A DNA stretch of 64,000 bases from contig UCMT01000033.1 of the NCBI GenBank assembly GCA_900473795.1, positions 1 through 64,000 of the forward strand. Direction: 5' to 3'. Shown in pieces: positions 45,075 to 55,277 of this stretch. The notes beneath the pieces were generated by a model, which made no database searches, had not been told where the DNA came from, and saw nothing but the letters and a program-made list of their open reading frames with translations. The position numbers and the translations under genes are program-made. The stretch is from Hyphomicrobiales bacterium. GTDB taxonomy: Bacteria > Pseudomonadota > Alphaproteobacteria > Rhizobiales > Rhizobiaceae. Numbering within the stretch: position 1 is the stretch's first letter; each line of letters opens with the position of its first letter.

Positions 45075-45872
45075 GTGAAACGACTACTGATAACCGGCGC
45101 GGCAGGCGGCCTTGGCCGCGTCATGCGGGAGAGACTTGCCTCTCACGCCGAGGTACTGCGCCTGTCTGACATCGCCGACCTCGGCGATGCGCGTGAGAAT
45201 GAAGAGATCGTACAATGCGATCTGGCGGACGCTGAAGCTGTCGATCGCCTGGTAGAAGGATGCGATGGTATCCTTCATCTGGGCGGAGTGTCGGTCGAAG
45301 CTTCTTTGAGCAAAATTCTCAGCGGCAATATCATTGGGCTGTACAATCTTTATGAGGCCGCGCGGGCACATGGTCACCCCCGCATTCTGTTCGCGAGTTC
45401 CAACCATACGATCGGTTTTTATCGTCAGGACGAATACATCGATGTCGATGCGCCGATCCGGCCCGATGGGCTGTATGGAGCATCGAAATGCTTCGGCGAG
45501 GCGATCGCCAAGCTCTATTTCGACAAGTTCGGTCAGGAAACTGCCATAGTTCGCATCGGCTCCTGTTTCGAAGAGCCGCGCAACCATCGCATGCTTTCAA
45601 GCTGGATGTCTTATGATGACTTCATCTCGTTGATCGCGTGCGTTTTCCGCACCCCTATGCTGGGCTGCCCGACCATATGGGGCGTCTCGGATAACGATTC
45701 CTCATGGTGGGACAACAGCAAGGCTCGCTTCCTCGGCTGGAAGCCAAAGGACAATGCCGAAAAATATCGCGCCGAACTCGAGAAGACGGTGGCGCGACCC
45801 GAACCCCACTCTCCACTGGCGGTCTATATGGGCGGCCCCTTTACACAAGACCCTATCTACAAGGACGATTAA
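45075..45872 (+). CDS. udh: Uronate dehydrogenase
   Basis: A 265-residue SDR-type NAD-dependent enzyme that oxidises D-galacturonate (and D-glucuronate) at C1 to the aldaro-lactone. NAD motif TGAAGGLG, catalytic region ASSNHTIG and YGASK (Tyr-x3-Lys). Similarity to the Agrobacterium Udh is strong: GLYNLYEAARAHG, FDKFGQET, FLGWKPKDNAE. GTG 45075 is chosen: GGGAG lies 8 bases upstream and the length then equals the known 265; ATG 45060 has no ribosome site. Confidence 0.93.
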   Translation: MKRLLITGAAGGLGRVMRERLASHAEVLRLSDIADLGDARENEEIVQCDLADAEAVDRLVEGCDGILHLGGVSVEASLSKILSGNIIGLYNLYEAARAHGHPRILFASSNHTIGFYRQDEYIDVDAPIRPDGLYGASKCFGEAIAKLYFDKFGQETAIVRIGSCFEEPRNHRMLSSWMSYDDFISLIACVFRTPMLGCPTIWGVSDNDSSWWDNSKARFLGWKPKDNAEKYRAELEKTVARPEPHSPLAVYMGGPFTQDPIYKDD

Positions 45873-45873
45873 T

Positions 45874-47388
45874 ATGAGTTTTACACCCCATGGCCGCCAT
45901 CTTATCGCTGGCGAGTGGGTAGAGGGGCCTTCACGCTTTGCCTCGTCGCCTGCATCCGGTCCGGTACACCAGTTCGCCATCGGTACGCCGGAACTTGTAG
46001 CCCGCGCGAGCGAAGCTGCGGAAGACGCATTCTGGTCCTACGGCTATTCCACCCGGCAAGAGCGCGCCGCGTTTCTTGAAGCGATTGCCGACGAGATCGA
46101 GGCTCGTGGCGCCGAGATCACCGAAATAGGAACGCATGAAACCGGCCTTCCGGCCGGGCGTCTTGAAGGAGAGCGCGGACGGACCACCGGTCAACTGCGG
46201 CTTTTCGCATCGCATATCCGCGATGGTGCCTACCTCGACAAGCGCATCGATAAGGCGCTGCCGGATCGCAAACCCGCAGCGCGGCCGGAAATCCGGTTGT
46301 TCCAGCGCCCCATCGGCCCTGTCGCGGTCTTCGGTGCCTCAAACTTCCCGCTGGCTTTTTCTACCGCTGGCGGCGATACGGCGGCGGCCCTGGCGGCGGG
46401 CTGCCCGGTCGTGGTCAAAGGACATTCGGCGCATCCGGGAACGGGTGAGATCGTTGCCGAAGCAATCCACGCAGCCATCGAGAAGACCGGCGTGCATAAG
46501 GGCGTATTCAGTCTCATCCAAGGCGGAGACCGCAAGGTCGGTGAAGCACTCGTTACGCATCCGCTGATCAAGGCGGTCGGTTTCACCGGGTCGCTGGTCG
46601 GCGGTCGTGCACTTTTCAATCTTTGCGCTCAGCGCGAAGAGCCGATCCCGTTCTTCGGCGAACTGGGTTCTGTCAACCCCATGTTCCTGCTTCCTGAAGC
46701 GACCAAGGCACGCGGTCAGTCACTCGGTGAAGGCTGGGCAGGATCGCTGACGATGGGCGCAGGACAATTCTGCACCAATCCCGGCATTGCCATTGTCATC
46801 GACGGTTCGGACGCCGATATTTTCGTCGAGAGCACCCGCGCTGCTCTTGAGAAAGTTGCACCGCAGACGATGCTGACCGATGGCATCGCCAAGGCCTATC
46901 GTGACGGCAAGGATCGTTTGGACCTCCGCAATTCCGTAAAGCCCGTACTCTCGACCGAAAGCGTCGAACGAAAGGCATCCCCAAATCTTTACGAGACGAC
47001 TGGCGAGGCTTTCCTTGCCGACCATACGATCGGCGAAGAGGTTTTTGGACCGCTGGGTGTCGTCGTAAGGGTCGGCTCCGTGGACGATATGGTCCGTCTT
47101 GCCAAAGGCCTCGAAGGCCAGCTGACGACCACAATCCATCTGGATTCGGGCGATACCGAGAACGCGCGCAACCTTCTCCCCGTTCTGGAACGCAAATCCG
47201 GCCGCGTGCTGGCAAACGGCTTTCCGACCGGGGTGGAAGTCGTCGATTCGATGGTGCATGGCGGGCCCTATCCGGCTTCGACCAACTTCGGAGCGACCAG
47301 TGTCGGAACCATGTCCATCCGGCGTTTCCTGCGGCCCGTGAGCTATCAGAACATCCCAGCCGACCTGCTGCCGGCAGACCTGGTTTAA
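45874..47388 (+). CDS. 2,5-dioxovalerate (2-oxoglutarate semialdehyde) dehydrogenase
   Basis: A 504-residue aldehyde dehydrogenase that oxidises 2-oxoglutarate semialdehyde, the product of KdgD, to 2-oxoglutarate. It has the conserved PVVVKGHSAHPGTGE, the glycine motif GFTGSLVGG, catalytic Glu in ELGSVNPMF and Cys in GQFCTNPG. The ATG follows the udh stop by one base, so they form an operon. It completes the pathway into the citric acid cycle. Confidence 0.92.
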   Translation: MSFTPHGRHLIAGEWVEGPSRFASSPASGPVHQFAIGTPELVARASEAAEDAFWSYGYSTRQERAAFLEAIADEIEARGAEITEIGTHETGLPAGRLEGERGRTTGQLRLFASHIRDGAYLDKRIDKALPDRKPAARPEIRLFQRPIGPVAVFGASNFPLAFSTAGGDTAAALAAGCPVVVKGHSAHPGTGEIVAEAIHAAIEKTGVHKGVFSLIQGGDRKVGEALVTHPLIKAVGFTGSLVGGRALFNLCAQREEPIPFFGELGSVNPMFLLPEATKARGQSLGEGWAGSLTMGAGQFCTNPGIAIVIDGSDADIFVESTRAALEKVAPQTMLTDGIAKAYRDGKDRLDLRNSVKPVLSTESVERKASPNLYETTGEAFLADHTIGEEVFGPLGVVVRVGSVDDMVRLAKGLEGQLTTTIHLDSGDTENARNLLPVLERKSGRVLANGFPTGVEVVDSMVHGGPYPASTNFGATSVGTMSIRRFLRPVSYQNIPADLLPADLV

Positions 47389-47393
47389 GCAGA

Positions 47394-47421
47394 AAAGTGC
47401 CGGAGGAAAATCCGGCACTTT
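47394..47421 (+). terminator. Hairpin after the dehydrogenase gene
   Basis: AAAGTGCCGG (47394-47403) and CCGGCACTTT (47412-47421) form a 10-base perfect stem with an 8-base loop, 6 bases after the stop codon. The run of T is short, so a second terminator follows. Confidence 0.55.
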
Positions 47422-47436
47422 CATGAAGCAAAGAGA

Positions 47437-47466
47437 AAGGCGGGTTTCGAAGCCCGCCTTTTTTGT
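47437..47466. terminator. Bidirectional terminator between converging genes
   Basis: AAGGCGGG (47437-47444) pairs with CCCGCCTT (47453-47460), with loop TTTCGAAG, followed by TTTTTT. On the minus strand the stem is likewise followed by TTTCTCTTT. It ends the plus-strand dehydrogenase operon and the minus-strand binding-protein gene, whose stop is at 47466. Confidence 0.8.
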
Positions 47467-49076
47467 TATCTGTCTTTGGTCACGGTCTCGAAGCGCGTGA
47501 TCCAAGGGTTGACGATCAGTCCTTTGACGTCGGTGCGGAAAGCAGCAGTATCGACGACTTCAGAAAAAGGCTGGATCGCCGGGATCATCTTTTCGTAGTA
47601 TACCTGAATGTCCTCATAGTCCTTGATCTGCTTTTGCTTATCCTTTTCAAGCAGGGCATCGATGATAAGGGTGTTGAGCTTCTCATCGTAGAAGCTCGTC
47701 CGCCAGGCCTGATAGTTCGCAAGGCCCGCCTCGTCGGAATTGTCGGGATTGTAGGCAATGGCGCGCAGGTTGGAATCAGGGTGCAGGTGCTGCCCGCCAC
47801 CCCCGCGGCCGACGATCAGCTCAAACTTGCGCTCGCGCATCGCGCCGTAAATCTGGTCGCCGGAACCGGTGATCACCTGTGCTTTGATCCCCGCCTGCGC
47901 AAGAGTGGCCTGGACCGCGGTTGCGATCGTGATGAAAGGCGGATCCGACAGCGCGCGCAACGTTACCGTCATCCCATCCTTGTAACCGGCCTCTTCGAGC
48001 AGCTTCTTGGCGCGGGGGACGTCGAGCTTGTATCCCGGATCGGGCAACAGGCCCATTACGCCGGTACTCAACGGACGTTGATGCGATACGCCGTAGTAGG
48101 GCATGATCGACTTGTTGATGCCTTCGTAGTCGATGAGATAGCGGAGCGCCTCGCGTACCTTGTTGTTGGTAAAACGCTCGTCCTTCATCGACACCGCGAG
48201 GTAATAGAAGCCGGCACCGGGGGTAGTTTCGACCTTCACGTCCTTCGTCGTTTCGAGCGCCTTCAGATCGGCAGCCAGCAGAGCGTAGGCAACGTCGATG
48301 TCGCCGCGCTCCAGCTGGAGACGCTGGGACTGCGATTCGGGCAGATGGCGGATCATGACCCGGCGCATCGCGGGCGCATCGCCCCAGTACGCATCGTTGC
48401 GATCCAGCAGGACGTACTCGTTCGAGCGCCATTCGCGCAGATTATAGGCGCCGGAACCCGCCGAGTTCGTCTTCAGCCATGCCGCGCCCCAATCGCCATC
48501 TTTCTCGTTCTGCTTAACGAGCGCGCTATCGACTATCGAGCCTGGGCCTGCCTGCGAGATCGTCATCATTACGAAATTCGGATCATCGGCCTTGGGGAGG
48601 TTAAGTTTGAAAGTCTGTTCGTCCACGACCTCGAAAGAGGCATCTGCGTTATCGGCGCTGAAGCCGCGCGTCTTCAGAAACGAGGCCTGCGCAAGGTTGA
48701 GCGTCATCAGGCGCTTGAACGAGTAAGCCACGTCCTCGGCGGTCAACTTGTTTCCGGAGGCGAAGTTCACGCCCGAGCGAAGCTTGAATGTGATCGACTT
48801 GCCATCGGGCGACACTTCCCAACTCTCGGCAAGGCGCGGGAGGAACTTCGTCCGGTCGGCCGGGTCGGCAACGAGAAGACTGTCGTAGACACTCGAAAGC
48901 ACCAACACCGCATCGCGGCCTGTGATGCCCGCCGGGTCAAGCGTAAGAATGTTCGCCATCGACATCGCAACGACGAGTTGGTTGGCCGGCGTCTCGGCAT
49001 GAGCCTGCAGCGACTGCATGCTAAAGATGCCAACGCCAAGGGCGACGGCCGCAACCGTCGAAAGAAACTTGTTCAT
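47466..49076 (-). CDS. Family 5 extracellular solute-binding protein (DppA/OppA type)
   Basis: A 536-residue periplasmic protein with a Sec signal peptide (MNKFLSTVAAVALGVGIFSM ... AHA) and the family landmarks: ALRYLIDYEGINKSIMPYYG, the DPAGITGRD entry and AKKLLEEAGY. It is the missing binding protein for the Dpp-type permeases and ATPases 8 kb away in the same cluster, all minus strand, and probably captures galacturonate oligomers or a related acid. GGAGG lies 5 bases before ATG. Confidence 0.9.
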   Translation of the reverse strand: MNKFLSTVAAVALGVGIFSMQSLQAHAETPANQLVVAMSMANILTLDPAGITGRDAVLVLSSVYDSLLVADPADRTKFLPRLAESWEVSPDGKSITFKLRSGVNFASGNKLTAEDVAYSFKRLMTLNLAQASFLKTRGFSADNADASFEVVDEQTFKLNLPKADDPNFVMMTISQAGPGSIVDSALVKQNEKDGDWGAAWLKTNSAGSGAYNLREWRSNEYVLLDRNDAYWGDAPAMRRVMIRHLPESQSQRLQLERGDIDVAYALLAADLKALETTKDVKVETTPGAGFYYLAVSMKDERFTNNKVREALRYLIDYEGINKSIMPYYGVSHQRPLSTGVMGLLPDPGYKLDVPRAKKLLEEAGYKDGMTVTLRALSDPPFITIATAVQATLAQAGIKAQVITGSGDQIYGAMRERKFELIVGRGGGGQHLHPDSNLRAIAYNPDNSDEAGLANYQAWRTSFYDEKLNTLIIDALLEKDKQKQIKDYEDIQVYYEKMIPAIQPFSEVVDTAAFRTDVKGLIVNPWITRFETVTKDR

Positions 49077-49167
49077 GATACCTCCAAGATAAACCGTCCC
49101 GCCTCCACCAGCGTTCGGCTAGATAAACCTAACCATATATGACAGCATCTGTCAATTGTAGGACAAG

Positions 49168-49803
49168 TTAGATCGCGAGCAGATTTCGCACGGGGTTTGC
49201 GAGTGCAATTCCCAATTTTCTGGTGGTATCGGCACTGAGATGTACGCCATCCTCGGCCGACGCCTCGGCAACTGTTCCGGCATCGAAGTAGCCCGCACCA
49301 AGTTCGCTTGCCAACGCTGCATAAAGTGGAGCAAATTTCTGCGACTCCTCGAGGGAGCGATTTTGCGCCGGAGGCTGATTGTCGCGGGTAAGGCGGCAGG
49401 ATGGCGGCGCAACGATCAGGACTTTTGGCACCTGAACGCCGGTTTTCCACGGATAGAGCTGGACCTGCTGGATAAGACGGCGCATTCCGCCTTGCGCACC
49501 GTTGGCAAAGCCGCATAGCTGGGGCTTCAGATCGTTTGTTCCGAGCATAATAATAACCAGATCAAGCGGATAGTGACTGCCGAGAAGCATTGGCAGCGCC
49601 TTGACTGCATTACGCTCATTGGGTGCTGCGTGGTCGTCGAAACAGGTTGTCCGGCCGCCCAACCCCTCCGGAATGACATGCGCGGTGCCATTCAGTTCTT
49701 GTGCAAGAGATGTCGGCCAACGCTGCTCAATCGGATGTCTGTGGCCGGTCACCGGATCCGCACCCCATGTCAAACTGTCACCAAATGCCAGAATCTGCTT
49801 CAA
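49168..49803 (-). CDS. SGNH/GDSL hydrolase
   Basis: A 211-residue SGNH-family esterase: block I FGDSLTWGAD, block III GTNDLKPQ, block V DGVHLSAD. Such small cytoplasmic-type enzymes are often carbohydrate acetyl-esterases or arylesterases; with the pectin context, deacetylation of imported uronates is attractive but inferred. TTG 49803 is chosen because GAAGGAACGG lies just before and the family begins with I(L)AFGDSL; the open frame extends 19 codons upstream without similarity. Confidence 0.82.
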   Translation of the reverse strand: MKQILAFGDSLTWGADPVTGHRHPIEQRWPTSLAQELNGTAHVIPEGLGGRTTCFDDHAAPNERNAVKALPMLLGSHYPLDLVIIMLGTNDLKPQLCGFANGAQGGMRRLIQQVQLYPWKTGVQVPKVLIVAPPSCRLTRDNQPPAQNRSLEESQKFAPLYAALASELGAGYFDAGTVAEASAEDGVHLSADTTRKLGIALANPVRNLLAI

Positions 49804-49980
49804 AACCGTTCCTTCGTAATCGCCGGGAAGAGGAAAAACACAAAAAAACCTGTCTGACAAGTCTTTCGCTATTCCTTGATTTGGTTGTTGACAGTTTGCC
49901 AGTTTTATTGGAGCTCTTCTCGCCCGCGTCGGCTTTGGTGCGCGGATGAATATGAGAGCCCGGCTTGTTCGCTGATGACG

Positions 49981-50083
49981 TGGTTACTCTGGCTCCGCCA
50001 TGGTTGGCGCACGCTGCATCTGGCGCTCGATGCTGACAGTGGCGAGATCATCGCCCATAGGCTGACAGATCAGGAACACAGGC
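49981..50083 (+). pseudogene. IS5-type transposase fragment
   Basis: A short stretch reads WRTLHLALDADSGEIIAHRL then TDQE, the DDE-domain motif of IS5-family transposases. It stops at the left end of the IS6-type element at 50085. Both ends of the original gene are lost. Confidence 0.65.
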
Positions 50084-50084
50084 G

Positions 50085-50878
50085 GGTGTTGTCACATAAA
50101 CGCGGCGTCAGTGAATTGGGCCTAGAGACGGAGGGATGAAGAATCCTGCCGTTAGCCGCAAGCGCCACCGTTTCCCGCGACAGATCATCTCGAATGCGGT
50201 CTGGCTATATTTCAGGTTTCCGCTGAGCTTGCCTTGTCGAGGAAATGCTGCTGGAGCGCGGAATTGTCGTCTCGTATGAAACGATCCGGCGATGGGGTCG
50301 CAAATTCGGACCGGCCTATGCAAAAAAAACTTCGTCGCAGGCGACCTTCGCGCCAGGATCTCTGGCATCTGGATGAGGTGGTGATTTCCATCGCCGGCAG
50401 AAAGCACTGGCTTTGGCGTGCCGTTGATCAAGATGGCTATGTTCTCGACGAGCCGACGCGATACGAAGGCTGCCAAGCGACTGCTCATCAGTTTACTGAA
50501 GAAAGCAGGCATGCCGCCCAAGCGGATCATCACCGACAAGCTCCGCTCGTATGGCGCAGCCAAGCGTGAGGTTATGCCGGCCGTCGAGCACCGATCCCAC
50601 AAGGGTCTCAACAATCGAGCCGAAAATTCCCATGTGCCACTGCGGAAACGGGAGAGGACGATGCAAGGTTTCCGATCACCGAGAAGTCTGCAGCGTTTTA
50701 TCTCGATCTTCTCCGCGGTGCGAAATCTCTTCGTCATCCCACGTCACAAACGATCCGCACTGGCCACCCACATTCATCGCATCCGCGCAATGGCGCATTG
50801 GAAAGCCGTCACAGCGGCCGCTTGATAGCAGACTACCTGCGACAAAGACCGCTCAACGCTCGGTAACGTGTCAACTCC
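50085..50878 (+). mobile_element. IS6-family insertion sequence, decayed
   Basis: A roughly 794-base element. The ends GGTGTTGTCACATAA (50085-50099) and, on the other strand, GGAGTTGACACGTTA (50864-50878) match at 11 of 15 positions as terminal repeats. The size fits IS6-type elements. A copy of its left end lies at 34881-34920. No 8-base target duplication is seen. It carries a frameshifted transposase. Confidence 0.7.
50136..50825 (+). pseudogene. IS6-family transposase, frameshifted
   Basis: ATG 50136 (after GGAGGG) starts MKNPAVSRKRHRFPRQIISN. The frame is broken near 50235 and again near 50445. The other frames carry MLLERGIVVSYETIRRWGRK, QDLWHLDEVVISIAGRKHWL (catalytic Asp), and MPPKRIITDKLRSYGAAK (second Asp) with the final NSHVPLRKRERTMQGFRSP (catalytic Glu region). 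All three DDE residues are recognisable, but in different frames, so the enzyme is inactive. Confidence 0.85.
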
Positions 50879-50952
50879 GATGAATCTCATTCGGGCTGGG
50901 CTATCGCCGTTGCAATGGCCCAGCCCGGTCATATCGAGATTTAACGCGTTGG

Positions 50953-53325
50953 TTACTGCACTACGGTGAACTCGCTGGTCATTCGCCAACTCTTGGGAAG
51001 CTTCAATGTGTCACCGACCATCTCAATGACTGTTGTCAGTCGGATGTCATTGCTGGACACTCCGACGGTAATATCGAACAATCCAGGTTCCACGATGCGA
51101 TCTCCTGAGAGACCTGTCAGGAAGAACATGTCGGAAGGGACATTGAACCCAACCCGTCTGCTTTCTCCAGCCTGAAGAAGTATCTTGCCGAAGCCCTTTA
51201 ATTCCTTGACTGGGCGGACAACAGAAGCCACGCGATCACGGATGTACAGTTGCGGCACGGCAATGCCGGGCCGATCGCTGAGGTTTCGAACAGTGAACTC
51301 AAGGCTGGCGACTCCGTCTTTGCCCGGAACCTGGGAGGATTGAACGACGAGGTCTTCGAACGAGAATCGTGCATAGCTCAGTCCATGTCCGAAGGGATAA
51401 CGGCTCCCGAAATGCCTGGCGACCGGCGTTCCGGAGCTTTTGAATTTGTGATTGTAATAGTACGGCGAAGCGCCCGCGCTTCGCGGAATGGACAGCGTCA
51501 ACCGCCCCGACGGCTCTTTTTCACCCGTCAGGACATCGACGAGCGCGTGCCCGCCTTCCTGGCCCCCAAAGAACGACATGACGTACGCCGCGAGCTTCGT
51601 TTCCAGTCCGCCGATCGTATAGGGGCGACCTGATGACAGCACCATCACGATAGGCGTTCCCGTCGCGACCACGGCCTCAAGCAGCTGCTGCTGGACGCCC
51701 GGGAGATCAAGGGCGTCGACGTCCGATCCCTCGCCAACCGTCCCGGTCTGGAAGATGCCTGAAAGATCGCCGAGGCACACGACGGCGAGATCGGCCGACT
51801 TTGCCGCGTCCACCGCATCATCGATGAGGTCGAGCCTCTTGGAGACCTTGGATTCCACGTCGAGGTTCGTGTTGTCCAGGACGTCGCCGGGGAACACCGG
51901 GTTCCCGAATTCCCGCTGCTCCAGGATGTGGCATCCTTTCGCGTAGACAATGTTCTCAGGGCCGAACCGTTCCTCGAACGCTGCCTTGGGCGTGACGATA
52001 TGCTGTGTGCCGTCAACCTCGTCCTTGACGATCAGATGGACGGGGAAAGAGTAGTCGCCAAGGAGGGCTAGCGGATCGTCGGCGGTCGGGCCTATGAGAG
52101 CTATCCTGGGTTTTCCGGAGATAGGCAAAATGCCGTCGTTTTCGAGGATGACGATCGATTCCTGTGCGACCTTGCGCGCCAGCGCGATGGTTTCCACTGA
52201 TTGAAGCCGGATGGCCTGCTCGTCAGCGTAGGGTTTCTCGAAGAGACCGATCCTGAACTTTTCCGTAAGGACGCGGGCTACCGCGATATCCAGGACTTCG
52301 ACTGAAATCTGGCCTCTCGCAAGTGCAGTATGGAGGTGTTGGGCGCAATCATTTCCGGGAAGCTCGACATCCAGGCCGGCGTTGAAAGCCATCGCCGCCG
52401 ACGCCGCGGCATCTTCGGCAACGCAATGATGCTGGTGGAGGAGGTTGATGCCGATGTAATCCGCGACGATCAAGCCGTCGAAGCCCCACTGGTCCCGGAG
52501 AATTTTCGTCAGCAGCCTATGGGAGGAATGGCACGGCTCGCCGTCGATGTCGTTGTATGCGGGCATGACTGATCCGGCATTTGCGAGCTTCACCGCCATC
52601 TCGAACGGCACCAGGAACGTGTCGTTGAGGTCTCTCCATCCGAGCGCCGCCGGAGCGTGGTTCCGGCCGCCTTCGGATGCGGAATGCCCCGCGAAATGCT
52701 TGAGTGTCGCCAACAGGTCGCGCTTCTCGCCCTGGAGACCCGCCACATATTTGGATGCCATGATGCCCGTGAGATACGGGTCTTCGCCAAAGGTCTCCTC
52801 CGTCCGGCCCCATCGGGCATCACGGGCAACATCGAGGACGGGCGCGAGGCCCTGATGGCAACCCACGGAGCGCGCCTCCATGCCGATCGCCCGTCCGACC
52901 TCCTCGATGAGGTCTTGATTCCATGTGGCTCCGAACGCCAGCGAGGACGGAAAAAGCGTCCCGCCGCGTGCCATGAGGCCCGACAGGCACTCCTCGTGCG
53001 ACATGACGGGGATGCCGAGCCGGGTTTCCTCGCACATGAACTTCTGGAGCGTGTTGAGCGCCTTCACGCCCTCCAGTGGGTCGATGGGACGACTACCCAG
53101 TGGCCTGGTGATCTGGCCCAGTCCATGCCTCAGCATTTCCCGCATCTGGTCTCCGTCGCCCGCCCCCGTGAATTTGTCGGTTCGGACCTCGTGCTTTCCG
53201 TCCGCAGACAGGATTAGCCACAAGGCATGCAACTGCGCGACCTTCTCGTCGATCGTCATCCGTTGAAGCAGGTCCGCGACACGGTCCTGAATCGGTGCGG
53301 ACGGATTTTTGTAGGTGGGGATCAT
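50953..53325 (-). CDS. GH3 beta-glucosidase
   Basis: A 790-residue glycoside hydrolase family 3 enzyme without a signal peptide, so cytoplasmic. The TIM-barrel N-terminal part includes MSHEECLSG and RWGRTEETFGEDPYLTG; the likely nucleophile is Asp289 in IVADYIG. The alpha/beta sandwich with VVCLGDLSGIFQTGTVGEGS and a C-terminal fibronectin-III domain follow. It is probably a beta-glucosidase or beta-xylosidase. ATG 53325 follows GAGAAGAGAAC. It lies at the end of the minus-strand ABC operon, 100 bases after the ATPase gene. Confidence 0.92.
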   Translation of the reverse strand: MIPTYKNPSAPIQDRVADLLQRMTIDEKVAQLHALWLILSADGKHEVRTDKFTGAGDGDQMREMLRHGLGQITRPLGSRPIDPLEGVKALNTLQKFMCEETRLGIPVMSHEECLSGLMARGGTLFPSSLAFGATWNQDLIEEVGRAIGMEARSVGCHQGLAPVLDVARDARWGRTEETFGEDPYLTGIMASKYVAGLQGEKRDLLATLKHFAGHSASEGGRNHAPAALGWRDLNDTFLVPFEMAVKLANAGSVMPAYNDIDGEPCHSSHRLLTKILRDQWGFDGLIVADYIGINLLHQHHCVAEDAAASAAMAFNAGLDVELPGNDCAQHLHTALARGQISVEVLDIAVARVLTEKFRIGLFEKPYADEQAIRLQSVETIALARKVAQESIVILENDGILPISGKPRIALIGPTADDPLALLGDYSFPVHLIVKDEVDGTQHIVTPKAAFEERFGPENIVYAKGCHILEQREFGNPVFPGDVLDNTNLDVESKVSKRLDLIDDAVDAAKSADLAVVCLGDLSGIFQTGTVGEGSDVDALDLPGVQQQLLEAVVATGTPIVMVLSSGRPYTIGGLETKLAAYVMSFFGGQEGGHALVDVLTGEKEPSGRLTLSIPRSAGASPYYYNHKFKSSGTPVARHFGSRYPFGHGLSYARFSFEDLVVQSSQVPGKDGVASLEFTVRNLSDRPGIAVPQLYIRDRVASVVRPVKELKGFGKILLQAGESRRVGFNVPSDMFFLTGLSGDRIVEPGLFDITVGVSSNDIRLTTVIEMVGDTLKLPKSWRMTSEFTVVQ

Positions 53326-53427
53326 GTTCTCTTCTCGACGGGTTTGCGACGTTGCTCCGGGGGAGAGCATCGAAGACGCCAAGAACCCCATCCGCGTGTT
53401 GTGAAAGTGTTGAAGACGTCCGCGCGA

Positions 53428-54426
<999 letters not shown>

Positions 54427-54429
54427 GGT

Positions 54430-55275
54430 TCAGCCCTTGACTGCGCCGCCTGTGAGGCCGGCGATGATGTAACGTTGCGCGAGTAGGAAGAACCCGATCG
54501 CCGGAGCGAGGGTCAGAGTGAGAAGCGCGAGCAGCTTGGGCCAATCTGTGGAATAGGCCCCCTGGAACTGCTGCATCCCCAATGGCCAGGTGTATTGAGA
54601 CTCGCTACTCAGGGTGACGAGGGGCAGAAGATAGCTGTTCCAGCTGGTGATGAAGGTGAACACGCCTACGGTTGCGATGATCGGCAGCGACAACGGCATG
54701 ACGATGAACCAGTAGATGCCCAGATAGCCGCACCGATCCATGAGCGCGGCCTCGATCAGTTCTCGCGGCAGTTCGGCGAAGAAGCTGCGGAACAGGAGAA
54801 TTGCGAAGGCCAGGCCAAAGGCCACTTGGGGCAAGATGACACCCCACAGCGAATTGAGCAGTTGGATGTCGCGCAGGGTCAGGAAGACCGGGAGGATGGC
54901 CGTGGCGACCGGAAACAGCAGCCCGATCGTGAAGAACGTGGCGAGGTGAGACCTGCCGAAGAACTTCATGTGGACCATGGCGAAGGCGGCCATCGAAGAC
55001 AGCAACACGGTCAGCGCGACCGTCGCGATCGAAACGAACAACGAGTTGCCGAGCATCACAGGGAATTGGCCGCCGCCGATGATGGCCGCGAAATTGGAGA
55101 GGGTCCAGCTCTGCGGCAGACCGAACGGGCTCGTGCGCAGTTCGCCGATGGTCTTGAAGCCGCCGACCAGCGTGACGTAGATCGGCAGGAGAACGAAGAC
55201 CGCGACGACCAGGATGCCGGCGATTTCGCCGGGACTGGAGAAGGAGCGCCGTTCTTCCATCGGTGTATTTGACAT
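54430..55275 (-). CDS. Sugar ABC transporter permease (MalG-type)
   Basis: A 281-residue permease with six helices and the EAA loop IEAALMDRCGYLGIYWFIVM; the C-terminus is IIAGLTGGAVKG. ATG 55275 is chosen because GGCGGAGGA is 6 bases upstream; a second ATG (55281) touches that site. It lies directly after the MalF-type permease. Confidence 0.92.
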   Translation of the reverse strand: MSNTPMEERRSFSSPGEIAGILVVAVFVLLPIYVTLVGGFKTIGELRTSPFGLPQSWTLSNFAAIIGGGQFPVMLGNSLFVSIATVALTVLLSSMAAFAMVHMKFFGRSHLATFFTIGLLFPVATAILPVFLTLRDIQLLNSLWGVILPQVAFGLAFAILLFRSFFAELPRELIEAALMDRCGYLGIYWFIVMPLSLPIIATVGVFTFITSWNSYLLPLVTLSSESQYTWPLGMQQFQGAYSTDWPKLLALLTLTLAPAIGFFLLAQRYIIAGLTGGAVKG

Positions 55276-55277
55276 GG

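Noticed and set aside
47463..49142. A 559-codon plus-strand open frame
   Set aside because: Antisense to the family 5 binding protein with signal peptide and family motifs; no domain is visible in it.
50085..50878. A functional IS6 element
   Set aside because: The transposase reading frame is broken at least twice and the flanks lack an 8-base target duplication.
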